A stretch of DNA of 64,000 nucleotides from Clytia hemisphaerica (GCA_902728285.1 CACVBU010000681.1:1893618-1957617), one strand, 5' to 3'. Counted from the stretch's first letter, positions 53,901 through 63,733 are shown. Notes: generated from the sequence alone by a model not told the origin. A program made the numbers and translations.

Positions 53901-56900
53901 CCAGAAGAAACTTATGTCTATCTGCTTGTCGTTGAAAAAAGAACTGAGTCAAAAAAATTAATTTCAATGGCTACAGGCCTTTGCAACTGAGAAAGGTCAG
54001 TGTCACGGAAGGACACCGTCACGGAAGGAAAAAATTCCTATTTTTCAAAATCAGCAATAGCGTAAGAAATGTTGACTGAAACTAGTGAAGTGACACATCA
54101 TATCATGAATCATAGCCATTTTTACTATTCAGTTCATTTCAAAACCTTGGAACTGTATTTTTATTGTTCAACCATAATGGTGATAATGATTAGAAAATTT
54201 TACAGGAAAGATTATATTTTTTAAGCAAAAAAACGTGAAAACGCGACCTTGCAAGCCAGTGAGCTACTTCCAAAGGCTCTAATTAGCATATTTCCATGGT
54301 GCTGAAGCGATTTAGAGGATTTAGAACCAGCCAGGGGGGGGGGTACATGTTCAGTGTAGTAACCCATGGGGTAATAACCTGATTTTCGGTAATTTAAAAA
54401 AAATTTGGGACCACCACCCTTTTTTAGTACATGGTACTAGTTTTTTCTGGGATTTTTTTTAGGGGACCACCCCTTTTACTACCATGTAGTAGCTATTACC
54501 ACCAATTCGAATCCTTATACCACCCTTTAGTACCTTGTAGTAGATATCACCGCCCATATAAATCCCTATACCACCCTTTTAGTAACCTGTAGTAGCTAGC
54601 ACCACCCATTTCAATCCTCATACCACCCTTTTAATACGCTGCAGGAAACTAACCACACCTGTACCATTTACTTTGTCTTTATTTTCAATACAAATAACCA
54701 TTCTTTCTGGTTCTTTTGAAAAAGTACTGAAAAGCAATAACAAATACCGTCATTGATACTAACCATGATTTTATTCTAAACTTTTGAGATAGAAAAGCTT
54801 TCGCTGGCTCCTTGAACCTACTTACCGTATTATTTCGAATAAACGCCCGGGGCGTTTATTTAATATTTAATTTTTTCGATTCTAAGAGGGGCGTTTTTTT
54901 CGAGGGAGGGGGCGTTTAAAAGAAGGGGGCGTTTTTTTAATTATTTTAGTCTAAAGTATAATATTTAGAGCAACTATGCCCTTTCTTTGTTTTAGTTCTT
55001 TATCAGGATTTTAGTGCAAAACTTCTTTGGTTCAACGATTAAAATTGCATCGACAACTGCTCTGGTTACAAGGAATGACTAAAATCTGTATTGAAAGTCA
55101 CAAGTTTCTAATAAACGCCCCTCCACTAGAGAGGGCGTTCATTCCAAGGGGGCATTTATTTGAGGGGGCGTTTATTAAATAATTTTTCTTTTAGGAGGGG
55201 CGTTTATTCGAAACATTCGAAATTGAGATTTCTAAACATAACAAAAAGAAAGAAAGAGAAAAATAAACAAAGAAAGAAAGAAGAAAGAAAGATTTTAGTT
55301 ATGGCACATGCAGTACAGTGCAGTACGATAATACAACTGGCAGTTTTTCGATTTGGTTTGATCAAATCTAGCTGAATATACTACATTGTACTATCCTTTA
55401 AAATTAAAGTTTACTTTGGTACCACCAATTTAGTACATGGTAGTAATTTTTTCTGGGATTTTTTTTAGGAGACCACCCTGTTTACTACCATGTACCAAAT
55501 GGAAATAACTTAGAAAAACCACCACCCCACCGGCCATGGGTCACTACACTGAACATGTACCCCCCCCCTGAACCAGCTAGGAACAGTAGTTTTGCCAGAA
55601 AACCGGTTTTTAGGCCTCCAGAGCCGCCTGGGCTTTACGCTGTAAGCTTACAGCGCTGTACTGGAGCCTTAGTTTTAAGCTTATTCTGAGCTCCATACAG
55701 GGCTGAGCTGGTTCCCAATGGTCATAAACCTTGTAGGACACTCCCCTGCAATGGACTAGACCCTTTGAAGTCCAGCAAAGGGGGCAGAACCAAGAAATTT
55801 TCACTAAAATAGCTTAAAAACGCTTAAAAAGCTCTATTTAAGCGTTTTTAAGGCTTTTTTAAGCAAAAAATGTAAAAACGCAACCTTGCAAGCAAGTGAG
55901 CTACTTCCAAAGGCTCTAATTAGCATATTTACATGGTGCTGAAGCGATTTTGAGCGTTTAGAGCCCGCTGGGAACAGTAGCTTTGCCAGAAAACCGGTTT
56001 TTAGGCCTCCAGAGCCGCCTGGGCTTACGCTGTAAGCTTACAGCACTGTACTGGAGCCTTAGTTAAGCTTATTATGAGCTCCATACAGGGTTGAGCTGGT
56101 TCCCAATGGTTCTAAACCTCGTAGGACACTCACCTGCAATAAATTAGACCCATTGAAGTCCAAGATTTCTAAAAATAACAAGATATTTTTAATCCGTCAC
56201 GGAAGGACAAGGTGAAAGTGTCACGGAAGGACAATAATTTCAGACCTTGTAAGTGAATATGAAGGAGGTTGCTTTGGAATGTAATTTCATTTTTTGTTAG
56301 GGGGTACCAATAGTTAGAACTTGCAATAATATCAAGAATAGTGTACTTGCACAAAACTGGTGAAAAAACTTTTTGCCTTGAAATTGTCACGGAAGGAATT
56401 CGATATTTGAAAAAAGTTTCTGCTTGCAGTACTTTCTTGTTGTTTGACTTATTTCAAAATGAACAAACCCTATTAAACTAACTAGGGTATGTACTTGTTT
56501 TAAAACAACATTTTATTTTTGATTAATCATTTATTTTTCAAAAGAAGATCCATTATATTTTAACACTTGTCCTTCCGTGACAAACCTCACAATTGTGTTT
56601 CGATATAATCACCTGATTACAGAGACTAAAAGTGCAACTCAGTTGATTTAAAAGTTGAAATTGGAAAATTTAAGGGTTATTTTTAAAAAAAATCACAGTT
56701 AGTTATTTTGTTTGTAAGATTTTTGATTTTGTGTTTTGGTTGACCACTTTTCAATTTGGCCCTAACAAGAATTTGAGATACTTACTAAACAGTACCAGAT
56801 CAGATTCGTGTAGTTTATGATGTTTGAGATAAAAATGCATTTACCTTTTCCTACTTTCATGTAGGTTGATTCGATTGCCATATCATCCATATACCATTGG

Positions 56901-59017
56901 ATTTTCCGTCTTTGAGTCTTACCACATGCTCTCCCTTCATAAACTGTTTCAGTAGATCGCTTGGCAACCTGTGAATTGATCTGAGAGACGATTCCATCAC
57001 GCGCATAGTTCAGATGGCCAGCAGCAAAGAAGTACGGGATCATCTTTCGACAGCAGTACAAATGCAATCCAAAATCTCCTTCTCTCTCTGCGCGTAGGTA
57101 TTTCATCATGAGGAACACTGGATCAATGAGATTCGTTATACAATGTTGTGCCAGCTTGCTGTTTTTTGATAGATCATCTAAGGACTTGACTAGGTCTTTT
57201 CGGGTCGTATTTTCGTCGACTAAGTGCTTTAGGAGCTCAAAAGCAACAATCCGTAGTGCTCGTACATTCATGGGATATTTTTTGCTGGTCAACATCTTTT
57301 CAACGCCTGCAAAACCTGCCAAGTCCACTATTCTTCATGGGTTTTCCAACCGACCCAACGAAGCTGATGAGCCAGTGCATCCCACCAATTCTTGGGTAGA
57401 AATTTGCCCATCTTGCCGGGTCATTCCAGATGATGTCCATTGTGACCCTATACAGCTGCTGATCACAGATGAACACAGTTACCCTCTAACCTACTTTGTT
57501 GGAAACACTTTCGACATTACACATGGCTATTAGAATTCTGGATGGATCTGATGGTGTCTTGTTGATTAATGGTTTGTAATTCACTGCTGTCATATTCCTT
57601 TTGGATACTCAATATCGAAACCATTTTCCCAATAGGGAAATCTGTTTATCTGGCGCTAATTCAAGCAAAAATTTAGTAGGAAGCAATCGCCTATATAACT
57701 ATATTGTAGGTTTTAGATTCTTTCAATTGTGGCTATTGTTCCGTCGATATAGATAAGATGTAAAATAAGATCTAAAAGTTCTAAAGAATTTTTCATTATA
57801 CTAAGATATCTATATATATCGAAACCCCTAGGATTATCATTTTCGCAATCTACATAAAAATATCTTTCAAACGAGTATAAACTTGACTATGTTTAGACAA
57901 TTTTTTAATTTTTTTTCACGATTTTTTTGACATTTTTCATGTCATTCCTTAAAAACCATGTAAAAAATTTCCCCCAAAGTTTGAGGAGGGCAAGTTTGGC
58001 TTTTTAGACTCATTATATAGTAATAGGAAATGCAATAAAAACCCATATGTACAAGGTGGCCTTTAAAATTGCTACTTCTTGGCCATTGGACTACCTGGAA
58101 AATAGCGTGAATTGCAAAAATACTCTTGGAAAGAATCTTTTTATACCTTAAAGTGAGGGTGGATGGACTGAAATCAGTCTTTTACCCCGTGGAAATTTTA
58201 GAATAACTTTTTACCCGCTTGGAAAAATGAAAAAAAAAAAAACCTGGAAATTTTTCTCGGATTACCTTCTGGAAATGTTTGTCCACCCCCTGTATGGATA
58301 TAAAATGGAATGGCCCAATGTTATAATGTTTAATGTAAAATGCAGAGAAATGAATAATTTTTCCGCTGTTCTCATTTAGACAAGAACAATGGCACAATTC
58401 ACCATCTGTTCACATCACTGCTCCCCTGTATCGCGCAATTACTTCCCGATAATGATTTGCGTAAATTAATGATTGATAATGGCCTTCTTGACCTTCTTCA
58501 AACTTTTGGTGACGTCATCAAAACGGATGAGAAAGAAAATCAATTGGTGGAGTGCTTTATCCATATTTTCCATGAGGTTACCATTTTAATTCCTACACAT
58601 TGTAAGCGTGTAACGTGGAAAGCAAGCCTTATTGAAAAGTTTGTCAAACTGTATCACCAAGGCTACGAAATTAGAGGTATGTTTACATTATACAGTCGCG
58701 TTGAAATGACAATAGTCCTATTGCGATTACCTGTATTATGTGGCTTGAAGCTACCCGACGAAAATTTTTTACAAAGTGTAACTGGGTTTTTATCGGATAA
58801 TGTGGACGATCTTGAAGACATGGGAGAAAGCTACTCCGGTATGTGGTCCATTGCAATGCAATCACTGTTGGAGGTAGTTTCCAACAATGACTTTGAGCGT
58901 AACAAATTGAAAGGAAGTTCTGGTGTAAAGAGAGCTTTATCTGAAGCTTCTAAAAATGCGATGTCAAAAAACGTGAAATCTCTCATCAAGGACTTGCAAA
59001 GAATTTTGTACACCTGA
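50948..59017 (+). CDS. NCDN: Neurochondrin, two coding exons
   Basis: Exons 50948-52199 and 58380-59017 join in phase 1 (donor GTAAGT, acceptor GTTCTCATTTAG) to give about 629 residues. The N-terminus ENCLQSLKQSKSDNERLAAL, then MVISKL, matches the start of neurochondrin; the rest is all-helical and Leu-rich, as in the armadillo-like family, with HPLLLGAMDLVCVWATEE and DNDLRKLMIDNGLLDLLQTF recognisable. Vertebrate neurochondrin (729 residues) is a cytoplasmic neuronal protein; the function here is unknown. The start is preceded by an acceptor (CTTCTTTTCTAG) only 7 bases upstream. The 6.2-kb intron contains an antisense transposon-like gene. No stop or frameshift interrupts either exon. Confidence 0.9.
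52310..52640. repeat. Short-motif repeat in neurochondrin intron
   Basis: GTCCGCTGATTAGAAGGG, GTCCGCTAATTGGAGGGAC and GTTAACCGCTAATCGC are degenerate repeats of one motif, with GGGGACGCATTGACGTCCGC at the left. Probably a decayed motif-cluster element; ends not resolved. Confidence 0.45.
54332..55570. mobile_element. G-run-capped element G (1239 bp)
   Basis: Ends CAGGGGGGGGGG and CCCCCCCCTG, with inverted similarity continuing through GTACATGTTCAGTGTAGT. It is flanked by AACCAGC at 54325-54331 and 55571-55577. Copy 2 of the host duplication has a single TTAGAGCCCGCTGGGAACAG at this site, an empty site. TACCACCC / TAGTAC motifs recur many times in both flanks of the interior. It contains the nested element 54833-55213. 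No protein is encoded. Confidence 0.92.
54833..55213. mobile_element. Nested TIR element with GGGGCGTTTATT cluster
   Basis: TTTCGAATAAACGCCC at the left and GGGCGTTTATTCGAAA at the right are inverted. GGGGCGTTT(ATT) is repeated about nine times in between, concentrated at the two sides, around a short unrelated centre. Target duplication not resolved. Confidence 0.75.
57540..58379. other. Remaining neurochondrin intron, no gene
   Basis: AT-rich with long T runs. GTGAGGGTGGATGGAC near 58153 and GTCCACCCCCTG near 58291 are loosely inverted and enclose TGGAAAT/TTGGAAA repeats, possibly a small element. The segment ends in the acceptor GTTCTCATTTAG at 58379. Confidence 0.4.
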
Positions 59018-59133
59018 AAGGTTTGAATTTTCTTTTAATAATTTTTCATAGAAACTACAATAGATTTGTTGACATCAAGGAATATTATATACGGGAATTC
59101 TTGATCAGGTCCTTCTTTAGTATTGAATTGTTT

Positions 59134-59152
59134 AATAAATTAACGAAATAAA
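59134..59152 (+). terminator. Probable polyadenylation signals of neurochondrin
   Basis: Two AATAAA hexamers, at 59134 and 59147, about 120-130 bases after the stop codon. Confidence 0.6.
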
Positions 59153-59755
59153 TAATGAAATACTATGTAAAATGATTAAGACTTAAGAGTAAAATACAAT
59201 GTTAGATCTACGTTTTCTATGTGCAAAGATTATTGATCATCAGCATCATCATTACTCGATCGCAGTCGAGCTGATTATTGATGATTAAGATTATTGATGG
59301 TAGCCCACTTCAGGGTTGATTTTCTTAGCTTCGAAGTCTCAGTCAAATAAATGACCATTGTATTGAAGTGAATACACCTTTTTTTTATAAGAACAAACTA
59401 TATAAGAACATAAGGCTTCGAGCCCAAAAATTTAAGAACATTCTAAGAACATACTAAGGCTTTGGAGACTTAAAAACATGCAATTTCTTAAGAAATTACA
59501 TCAAAATGCTGAAAATAAGAACATTTTAAGAACATTTTTAGGCTTCAAATCCAAAAAACGAGTTATTTGATTTGACGTAATCAATTTACATGACGCTCTA
59601 AGACTTCAAGTTAATTAATTTCAAGTATTGGTTTAAACTTTTCTGTAGCTAATGAAGAATTGCTAGCGTGTCGTTATGAAGGTCATTGCTGTACACTCGA
59701 TGAAAATTTCATATCAGATAAAGTTTATGAAGGTTATAAAATTGACGAATATTTT
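59153..59755. other. Convergent intergenic region between neurochondrin and GPCR
   Basis: Contains repeated AAGAACATT(C/T)TAAG motifs at 59390-59540 (five or six copies, with AAGGCTT in between) and a GATTATTGATGAT(C/T)A repeat at 59230-59300. No gene. The two genes are transcribed towards each other. Confidence 0.5.
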
Positions 59756-60796
59756 TTATAGGATTTTTCTTTTTGAGTTTTGTTTCAAAAGAGTGGTTTC
59801 TACTTCGACGTAGGTCTCTTTACCAGAGCTTTTGAAACTCCACGTTCTCTGCTCGATAGCTTTGCATTGTAAAATGCTGACAATCACTTGGAAGTAGTCT
59901 CTCTTCAAGTAAATACACAGGATTGGATTCACAATACTGTTCAAGAAAAGGAAGTAAAATCCAGCGATCTCGACTGCTTGTGGGATGAATTCGGGATAGC
60001 CAATCAGATCGCAGAAGTTCATGTAGAGGATTGGTAAATAAGTTGCTGTGAAGAAGAAGAGCAACAATCCGAATAAATGGATCACTCGTAACTCTTTACG
60101 TGCTAACGTCGCCATCTTTGATTCTGCGTTGTGTCCCATCGTAGAGTGTCGCTTGCGTTTGATGGTACGCCTCGCTTTGTAAGTCACAAAGGAGTAAAGC
60201 ACTGTCATTGCGATCACCAGAGCTAACATGAAAAGCCAGGTAATACTGAGATAGATTTTCTGCGCATGTGCAGCTTTTGTGAGGTCGAACCACCATGCGA
60301 GTGGGATCAAGGTTAAAATGAGTGGAATTATCCAAATGAAGGAGATGAGTTTTACTGTTCGAGAAACACTCAATATACGATGGTGTAGAAAGGGCCTTGA
60401 TAAAGCCATGTAGCGGTCGGTGGAAAGGGCCAGAAGGTTGAAAAGTGAAAGGAACAGCATGTAACAGACTAAGAAGCCTCTCGCGTGGTTTGTGTGTTGA
60501 TAAGTTTCTATCAAGTGAGCTGGCACAAACACAATGCCTGTGAACAAGTCAGAACATGCCTGGCTGAAGATCATGATATTGGCCGAGCGCCGCCGCAATC
60601 TTTTGGCGGTTGAGAAAGCCAGTATGATGAGCGCATTGACGCTGGTGATGAACAGACCAATGACGATCAAAATGGATGCGTCGCGTGTGAAGGTGTCCTC
60701 CATTTCCATCGTTCTACTAGCGTTCCCATTGGTCAGATTCCGAAATACTTCGTTCAGATAAGTTGTAGAGTTTTCGTTGTTTTGTATTGATTCCAT
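59756..60796 (-). CDS. Rhodopsin-class (class A) G-protein-coupled receptor, 346 aa, intact
   Basis: Single coding exon with seven hydrophobic helices. N54 (1.50) is in TM1, D83 (2.50) in CSDL, D127-R128-Y129 is the DRY motif at the end of TM3, W155 is 4.50, and P255 is 6.50 in ATYLP, where the usual Trp is Tyr253. NPILC (N290, P291) stands for NPxxY, with Cys at 7.53. The extracellular N-terminus (about 40 residues) has three N-glycosylation sequons at N9, N20 and N25. Position 3.32 is Val, arguing against an amine ligand. The Cys normally at 3.25 is Asn103 and loop 2 has no Cys, so the conserved disulphide is absent. The ligand is unknown. A 5'-UTR acceptor lies near 60856. Confidence 0.9.
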   Translation of the reverse strand: MESIQNNENSTTYLNEVFRNLTNGNASRTMEMEDTFTRDASILIVIGLFITSVNALIILAFSTAKRLRRRSANIMIFSQACSDLFTGIVFVPAHLIETYQHTNHARGFLVCYMLFLSLFNLLALSTDRYMALSRPFLHHRILSVSRTVKLISFIWIIPLILTLIPLAWWFDLTKAAHAQKIYLSITWLFMLALVIAMTVLYSFVTYKARRTIKRKRHSTMGHNAESKMATLARKELRVIHLFGLLLFFFTATYLPILYMNFCDLIGYPEFIPQAVEIAGFYFLFLNSIVNPILCIYLKRDYFQVIVSILQCKAIEQRTWSFKSSGKETYVEVETTLLKQNSKRKIL

Positions 60797-61449
60797 TCTG
60801 GAACTTGTTCTCTCCTTGTTTTGGTTTTTCTTTTTTAATGATAATATATCTAGAACTGAAAAGAATTAAAATGTTTGTCAGTTTCTGACAATTTCAGTGA
60901 TGGCGGTAAATTTTTGAAGTTCACCCGGAGGAACATTCAATTAGACGGGTCTTTTGATTTTCTAATATTTTGTAATAAGAAACACAGAGGACAAAAATAT
61001 CTTTATAATTTCTTTTCATTCCAGACATTCAATTGACGACCTTGTCTTTAGTGGTTTTGCGGTCGGAATAATATTTCAGAAACTTGTCTCAGGAAATCTC
61101 CCTACGAAACTTTTGCAAGTAAACTTCGAAAGTACGAAGACTTTCTCTGAATTTCTGTTTTTTTCTTCTCTCGTCCCACTGACCTTGTGCAGGTTTTCAA
61201 TTCTGACTTCACAATAGAAAAAGTAACTGCGTTATTTTCTTTCTGTATTCACTTTTCACTGTCCAAATCCTTCATTTTTCGCAAACTATTTTCTTTCCAT
61301 TTGATTTCAAGCAAACGAACAAACTAACGAATGAACTTCAATCAAAATCAAAAATAACATAATCAAAATCTTTACTCACAGCCCACATTGTCTCAATTAC
61401 AACGCTTTTCTCGTTTCTTCGCATTAACCTTCTCACTTTTTGTTTCTGT
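60797..61449. other. 5' flank of GPCR gene
   Basis: On the minus strand an acceptor (ATTCTTTTCAG) lies about 60 bases before the start codon, implying a 5'-UTR intron or trans-splicing. Otherwise no feature or repeat recognised. Confidence 0.4.
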
Positions 61450-61907
61450 CAGTCTGTGCCACTAACTCGATCGGGAAGATTCTCCCAAAATTGGAAGATT
61501 CTTCCGAAATGGGAAGAATACTCCCGAACGGGAAATTAACTTAACACTCAAACAGGTTAACGGACTTCCAGATCAGGAAGAAGCGAGAAACTAGCGAAAA
61601 CTCGATCGGGTTGGAACTTCCCGTTTGGGAAGTTTACGCAGTTTTTTCACAATTTAACAAGATTTCTACGGTAAAGTCTATTTTTCTTTCGGTGAAAAAC
61701 CTTAAAATTTGATGCTTCTTCACCTCCAAAAAGTTTCAACTTTCGCTGGTCATCGTACAGCTTCGCCGAGATTCAGTCAATTTTCAACTTCCCAAAGAGG
61801 AAGAATCTTCCAAAACGGGCAGAAAAAAATAGAGTAAGTTCTTCCCGTTCGGGAAGGTTCTTCCCATTTCGGAAGAATCTTCCCGATCGAGTTAGTGGCA
61901 CAGACTG
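61450..61907. mobile_element. TIR element, 458 bp, 5-bp TSD (TCTGT)
   Basis: CAGTCTGTGCCACTAACTCG starts the element and is exactly inverted at its right end; identity continues through ATCGGGAAGATTCT. TCTGT flanks it at 61445-61449 and 61908-61912. The interior is full of TTCCCGAACGGGAA / CTTCCCATTTCGGAAG palindromic motifs. No ORF. The TIR is related to that at 63218. Confidence 0.85.
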
Positions 61908-62223
61908 TCTGTGCCTCTTATATACCTATAGTTTAGACCAGTCACACCCTTCCACGCCTCCACCTATCATCCAGGGAGAAAGGCTGAATTTTTGGTTTTT
62001 ATCCAGTGAATTGCATAATAGCAACCGTTATATTGATCAGATACTTTATAATATATACATCCCACTAATCTAGTTACCAAGTTTCAAAATTATTCTTTTT
62101 GCCCCAATATTGTGGGATAATTTCCCCTTCAACTTCTTAAAGTTGTTTAAAATTTTTCCCACACTTGGAATCCCTTTTCTTTCCTCGTTTCCCTTATCCT
62201 CCTTCATCGTATACAATATGTAG

Positions 62224-62477
62224 CATTGCCGTAGGAAGCATTTTGTTATTGAGGGGGCTGAAGTGTAGTGACACCTTGAGGGCCAACCATGGTTTGGGCC
62301 GAGGGGGGAAATTTTGAAAATTTAAGCTCTAGATTGCTTGAAAATGCACTCAAAACAAAATGCTTTCAAGAAAAAACAAGAAAAACTTTGCATTTTGCAA
62401 AATAACCATTTTTGAAAAAATTATTGGGGGGGGGGGGCATAGCCCCCCCCCCTTGCCCCCCAGTTGCTACGGCACTG
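62224..62477. mobile_element. Small TIR element, 254 bp, 5-bp TSD (TGTAG), with internal G/C runs
   Basis: Ends CATTGCCGTAGGAAGC and the inverted TTGCTACGGCACTG. TGTAG flanks it at 62219-62223 and 62478-62482. Near the right end a 14-G run and two C runs form a potential hairpin around GCATAGC. CAGTGCCGTAGC-type termini are, from memory, common in invertebrate DNA transposons. Confidence 0.75.
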
Positions 62478-62482
62478 TGTAG

Positions 62483-63217
62483 AGAACATTTAAGATTTAA
62501 GTACAGAGTCTAGAGTTCAAGATTTCAGAAATTGATTATGCTCTTTGAAAGATGAAAGAAATTATTTTATCTCTTAAACGCTGCTGGTTTTCAATACTGT
62601 TGCAGTTCATCATTTTAAAATGATTCCATCATCTCCCCTGCAAGATAAAGTATGAAAGTACGTTAAATGTTTCCCACAATGCATTGGTCAGCATAATCCC
62701 ATTCGACTCAAGCTGGGTAATCCACTACACTAACTGTTAATAATACCATTACATCATGCAGAGTCAACCTTGTTACAATTCTTTCACTTCCAATATTAAG
62801 CTCTCCTCTTATGCTTACTCTCAAAACGCTGCTCGTTAAACCCTAGGTATTTCGTCAGCTTGTAAATTCAATTCAAACCATGAAGGACCTTGGAATTATT
62901 TTCCATGACATTTTCGATTTCAACTCTATGCATCCGATCGTTTTCTACTAACTTCTATTTTGTTTGGCTTTCGACCATCATCTTTTTATACTGTCTGAAA
63001 AAGTTCTGTGAACTTATTTGTCTTTTGCTTTACGAAATATTTCAATCCCCTCCCAGAGCGTGGAGTTTCTTTGAAATGGCTAATCTCCTGATAATTCTCA
63101 AACCCCACCCATTTTAATATGTTTGTCAAACTTTCTCTTATATTACAAGGGAACTACAATCTTTCAGTAGTATCTACAGAACTACATCATAACGAAGTCG
63201 ACCAAACCCTCAACAAA
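62483..63217. other. No gene recognised
   Basis: AT-rich intergenic sequence. 62890-63117 is open for 75 codons with hydrophobic content, but nothing supports it as a gene. Confidence 0.4.
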
Positions 63218-63728
63218 CAGTCGGTACCACTACATGAAAAAAGCAACTATTGCCTTAACGGTAAATATTTCCCGAACAGGAAAGTGAAAATAACCCGAAA
63301 AGGAAACTGTTTCCAGATTGAAAATTTCATCACTTTTCTGTTTCCAGTTTTGTTTAAGAACTTCTCATCCTCTTCCCCGAACGGGAAATAGAATTTTTGT
63401 AAACAAAGCAGATTTTTGTTTCCCGATCGAGAAAAAGTTTCCAAATAGGGAAGTTTTTAATTGGGAATGGGGAAAGTAGAATTAAGAAGCGGTTACCCGG
63501 TGGATTTTTTAACTACCTCGTGAATACTATTTATTTTTCCTCCTTTACAAGAGGGACAAGTTTTAAACTTTCCACAGGCATTTCCGGAGTGCTCAGAGGC
63601 CACTTTCCCTATCGGGAAACTGGCGAACTTCCCGATTTGGAAAGTCTAGCCATTTCGGGAAGTTTTCCACCTTCCCGTTGCCTTCCGTTAAGGCAATAGT
63701 TGTCTTTTTCATGTAGTGGTACCGACTG
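63218..63728. mobile_element. TIR element, 511 bp, 5-bp TSD (ACAAA)
   Basis: CAGTCGGTACCACTACATG begins inverted arms of about 44 bp that continue through CAACTATTGCCTTAACGG. ACAAA flanks both ends (63213-63217 and 63729-63733). Inside, TTTCCCGAACGGGAAA-like motifs recur about ten times. The TIR shares CAGTCKGTRCCACTA with the element at 61450. Non-coding. Confidence 0.87.
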
Positions 63729-63733
63729 ACAAA

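Larger units (their letters stand above)
54236..56162. repeat. Direct duplication of about 300 bp; first copy split by element G
   Basis: Copy 1 is 54236-54331 plus 55571-55800; copy 2 is about 55868-56162. Shared sequence includes GAGCTACTTCCAAAGGCTC, TTTGCCAGAAAACCGGTTTT, AGGCCTCCAGAGCCGCCTGG and GAGCTCCATACAGGG. They are roughly 90 percent identical by eye. Copy 2 is uninterrupted at the place where element G sits in copy 1. Confidence 0.9.
53612..56762. mobile_element. TIR element with TGTCACGGAAGGA motif cluster (about 3.15 kb)
   Basis: GGGCCAAATTGAAAAGT at the left is exactly inverted at the right end. TGTCACGGAAGGA occurs at least eight times near both sides, mostly direct on the left and with one inverted copy (TCCTTCCGTGACA) near 56571. 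It lies wholly inside the intron of the antisense pseudogene. No clear target duplication. No transposase frame; the centre carries a roughly 300-bp direct duplication and the G-run-capped element 54332-55570. Confidence 0.75.
52682..57535 (-). pseudogene. Transposon-like protein gene, antisense in neurochondrin intron, broken
   Basis: Three minus-strand coding blocks lie in order: about 57535-56837, 53510-53141 and 53137-52682. The first includes YPRIGGMHWLISFVG, YPMNVRALRIVAFELLKHLV and FFAAGHLNYARDGI. A donor (AAAGGTAAAT) near 56836 and an acceptor (TTTTTATCAG) at 53511 define an intron; the second block then gives GPTGMIGVTKSERTVAFWAN. The third has ELASVPTALFKESG and VVVVDGGMLH. From memory this wording belongs to large uncharacterised, TE-associated proteins of cnidarians and molluscs. 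Breaks: a stop near 57495, a frame change near 57325 and an in-frame TGA at 53140-53138. The N-terminus is missing. The name and function of the family are unknown to me. Confidence 0.65.

Noticed and set aside
57108..57533. 141-codon plus-strand frame
   Set aside because: It is the complement of the transposon-like protein, whose minus-strand reading carries the conserved wording.
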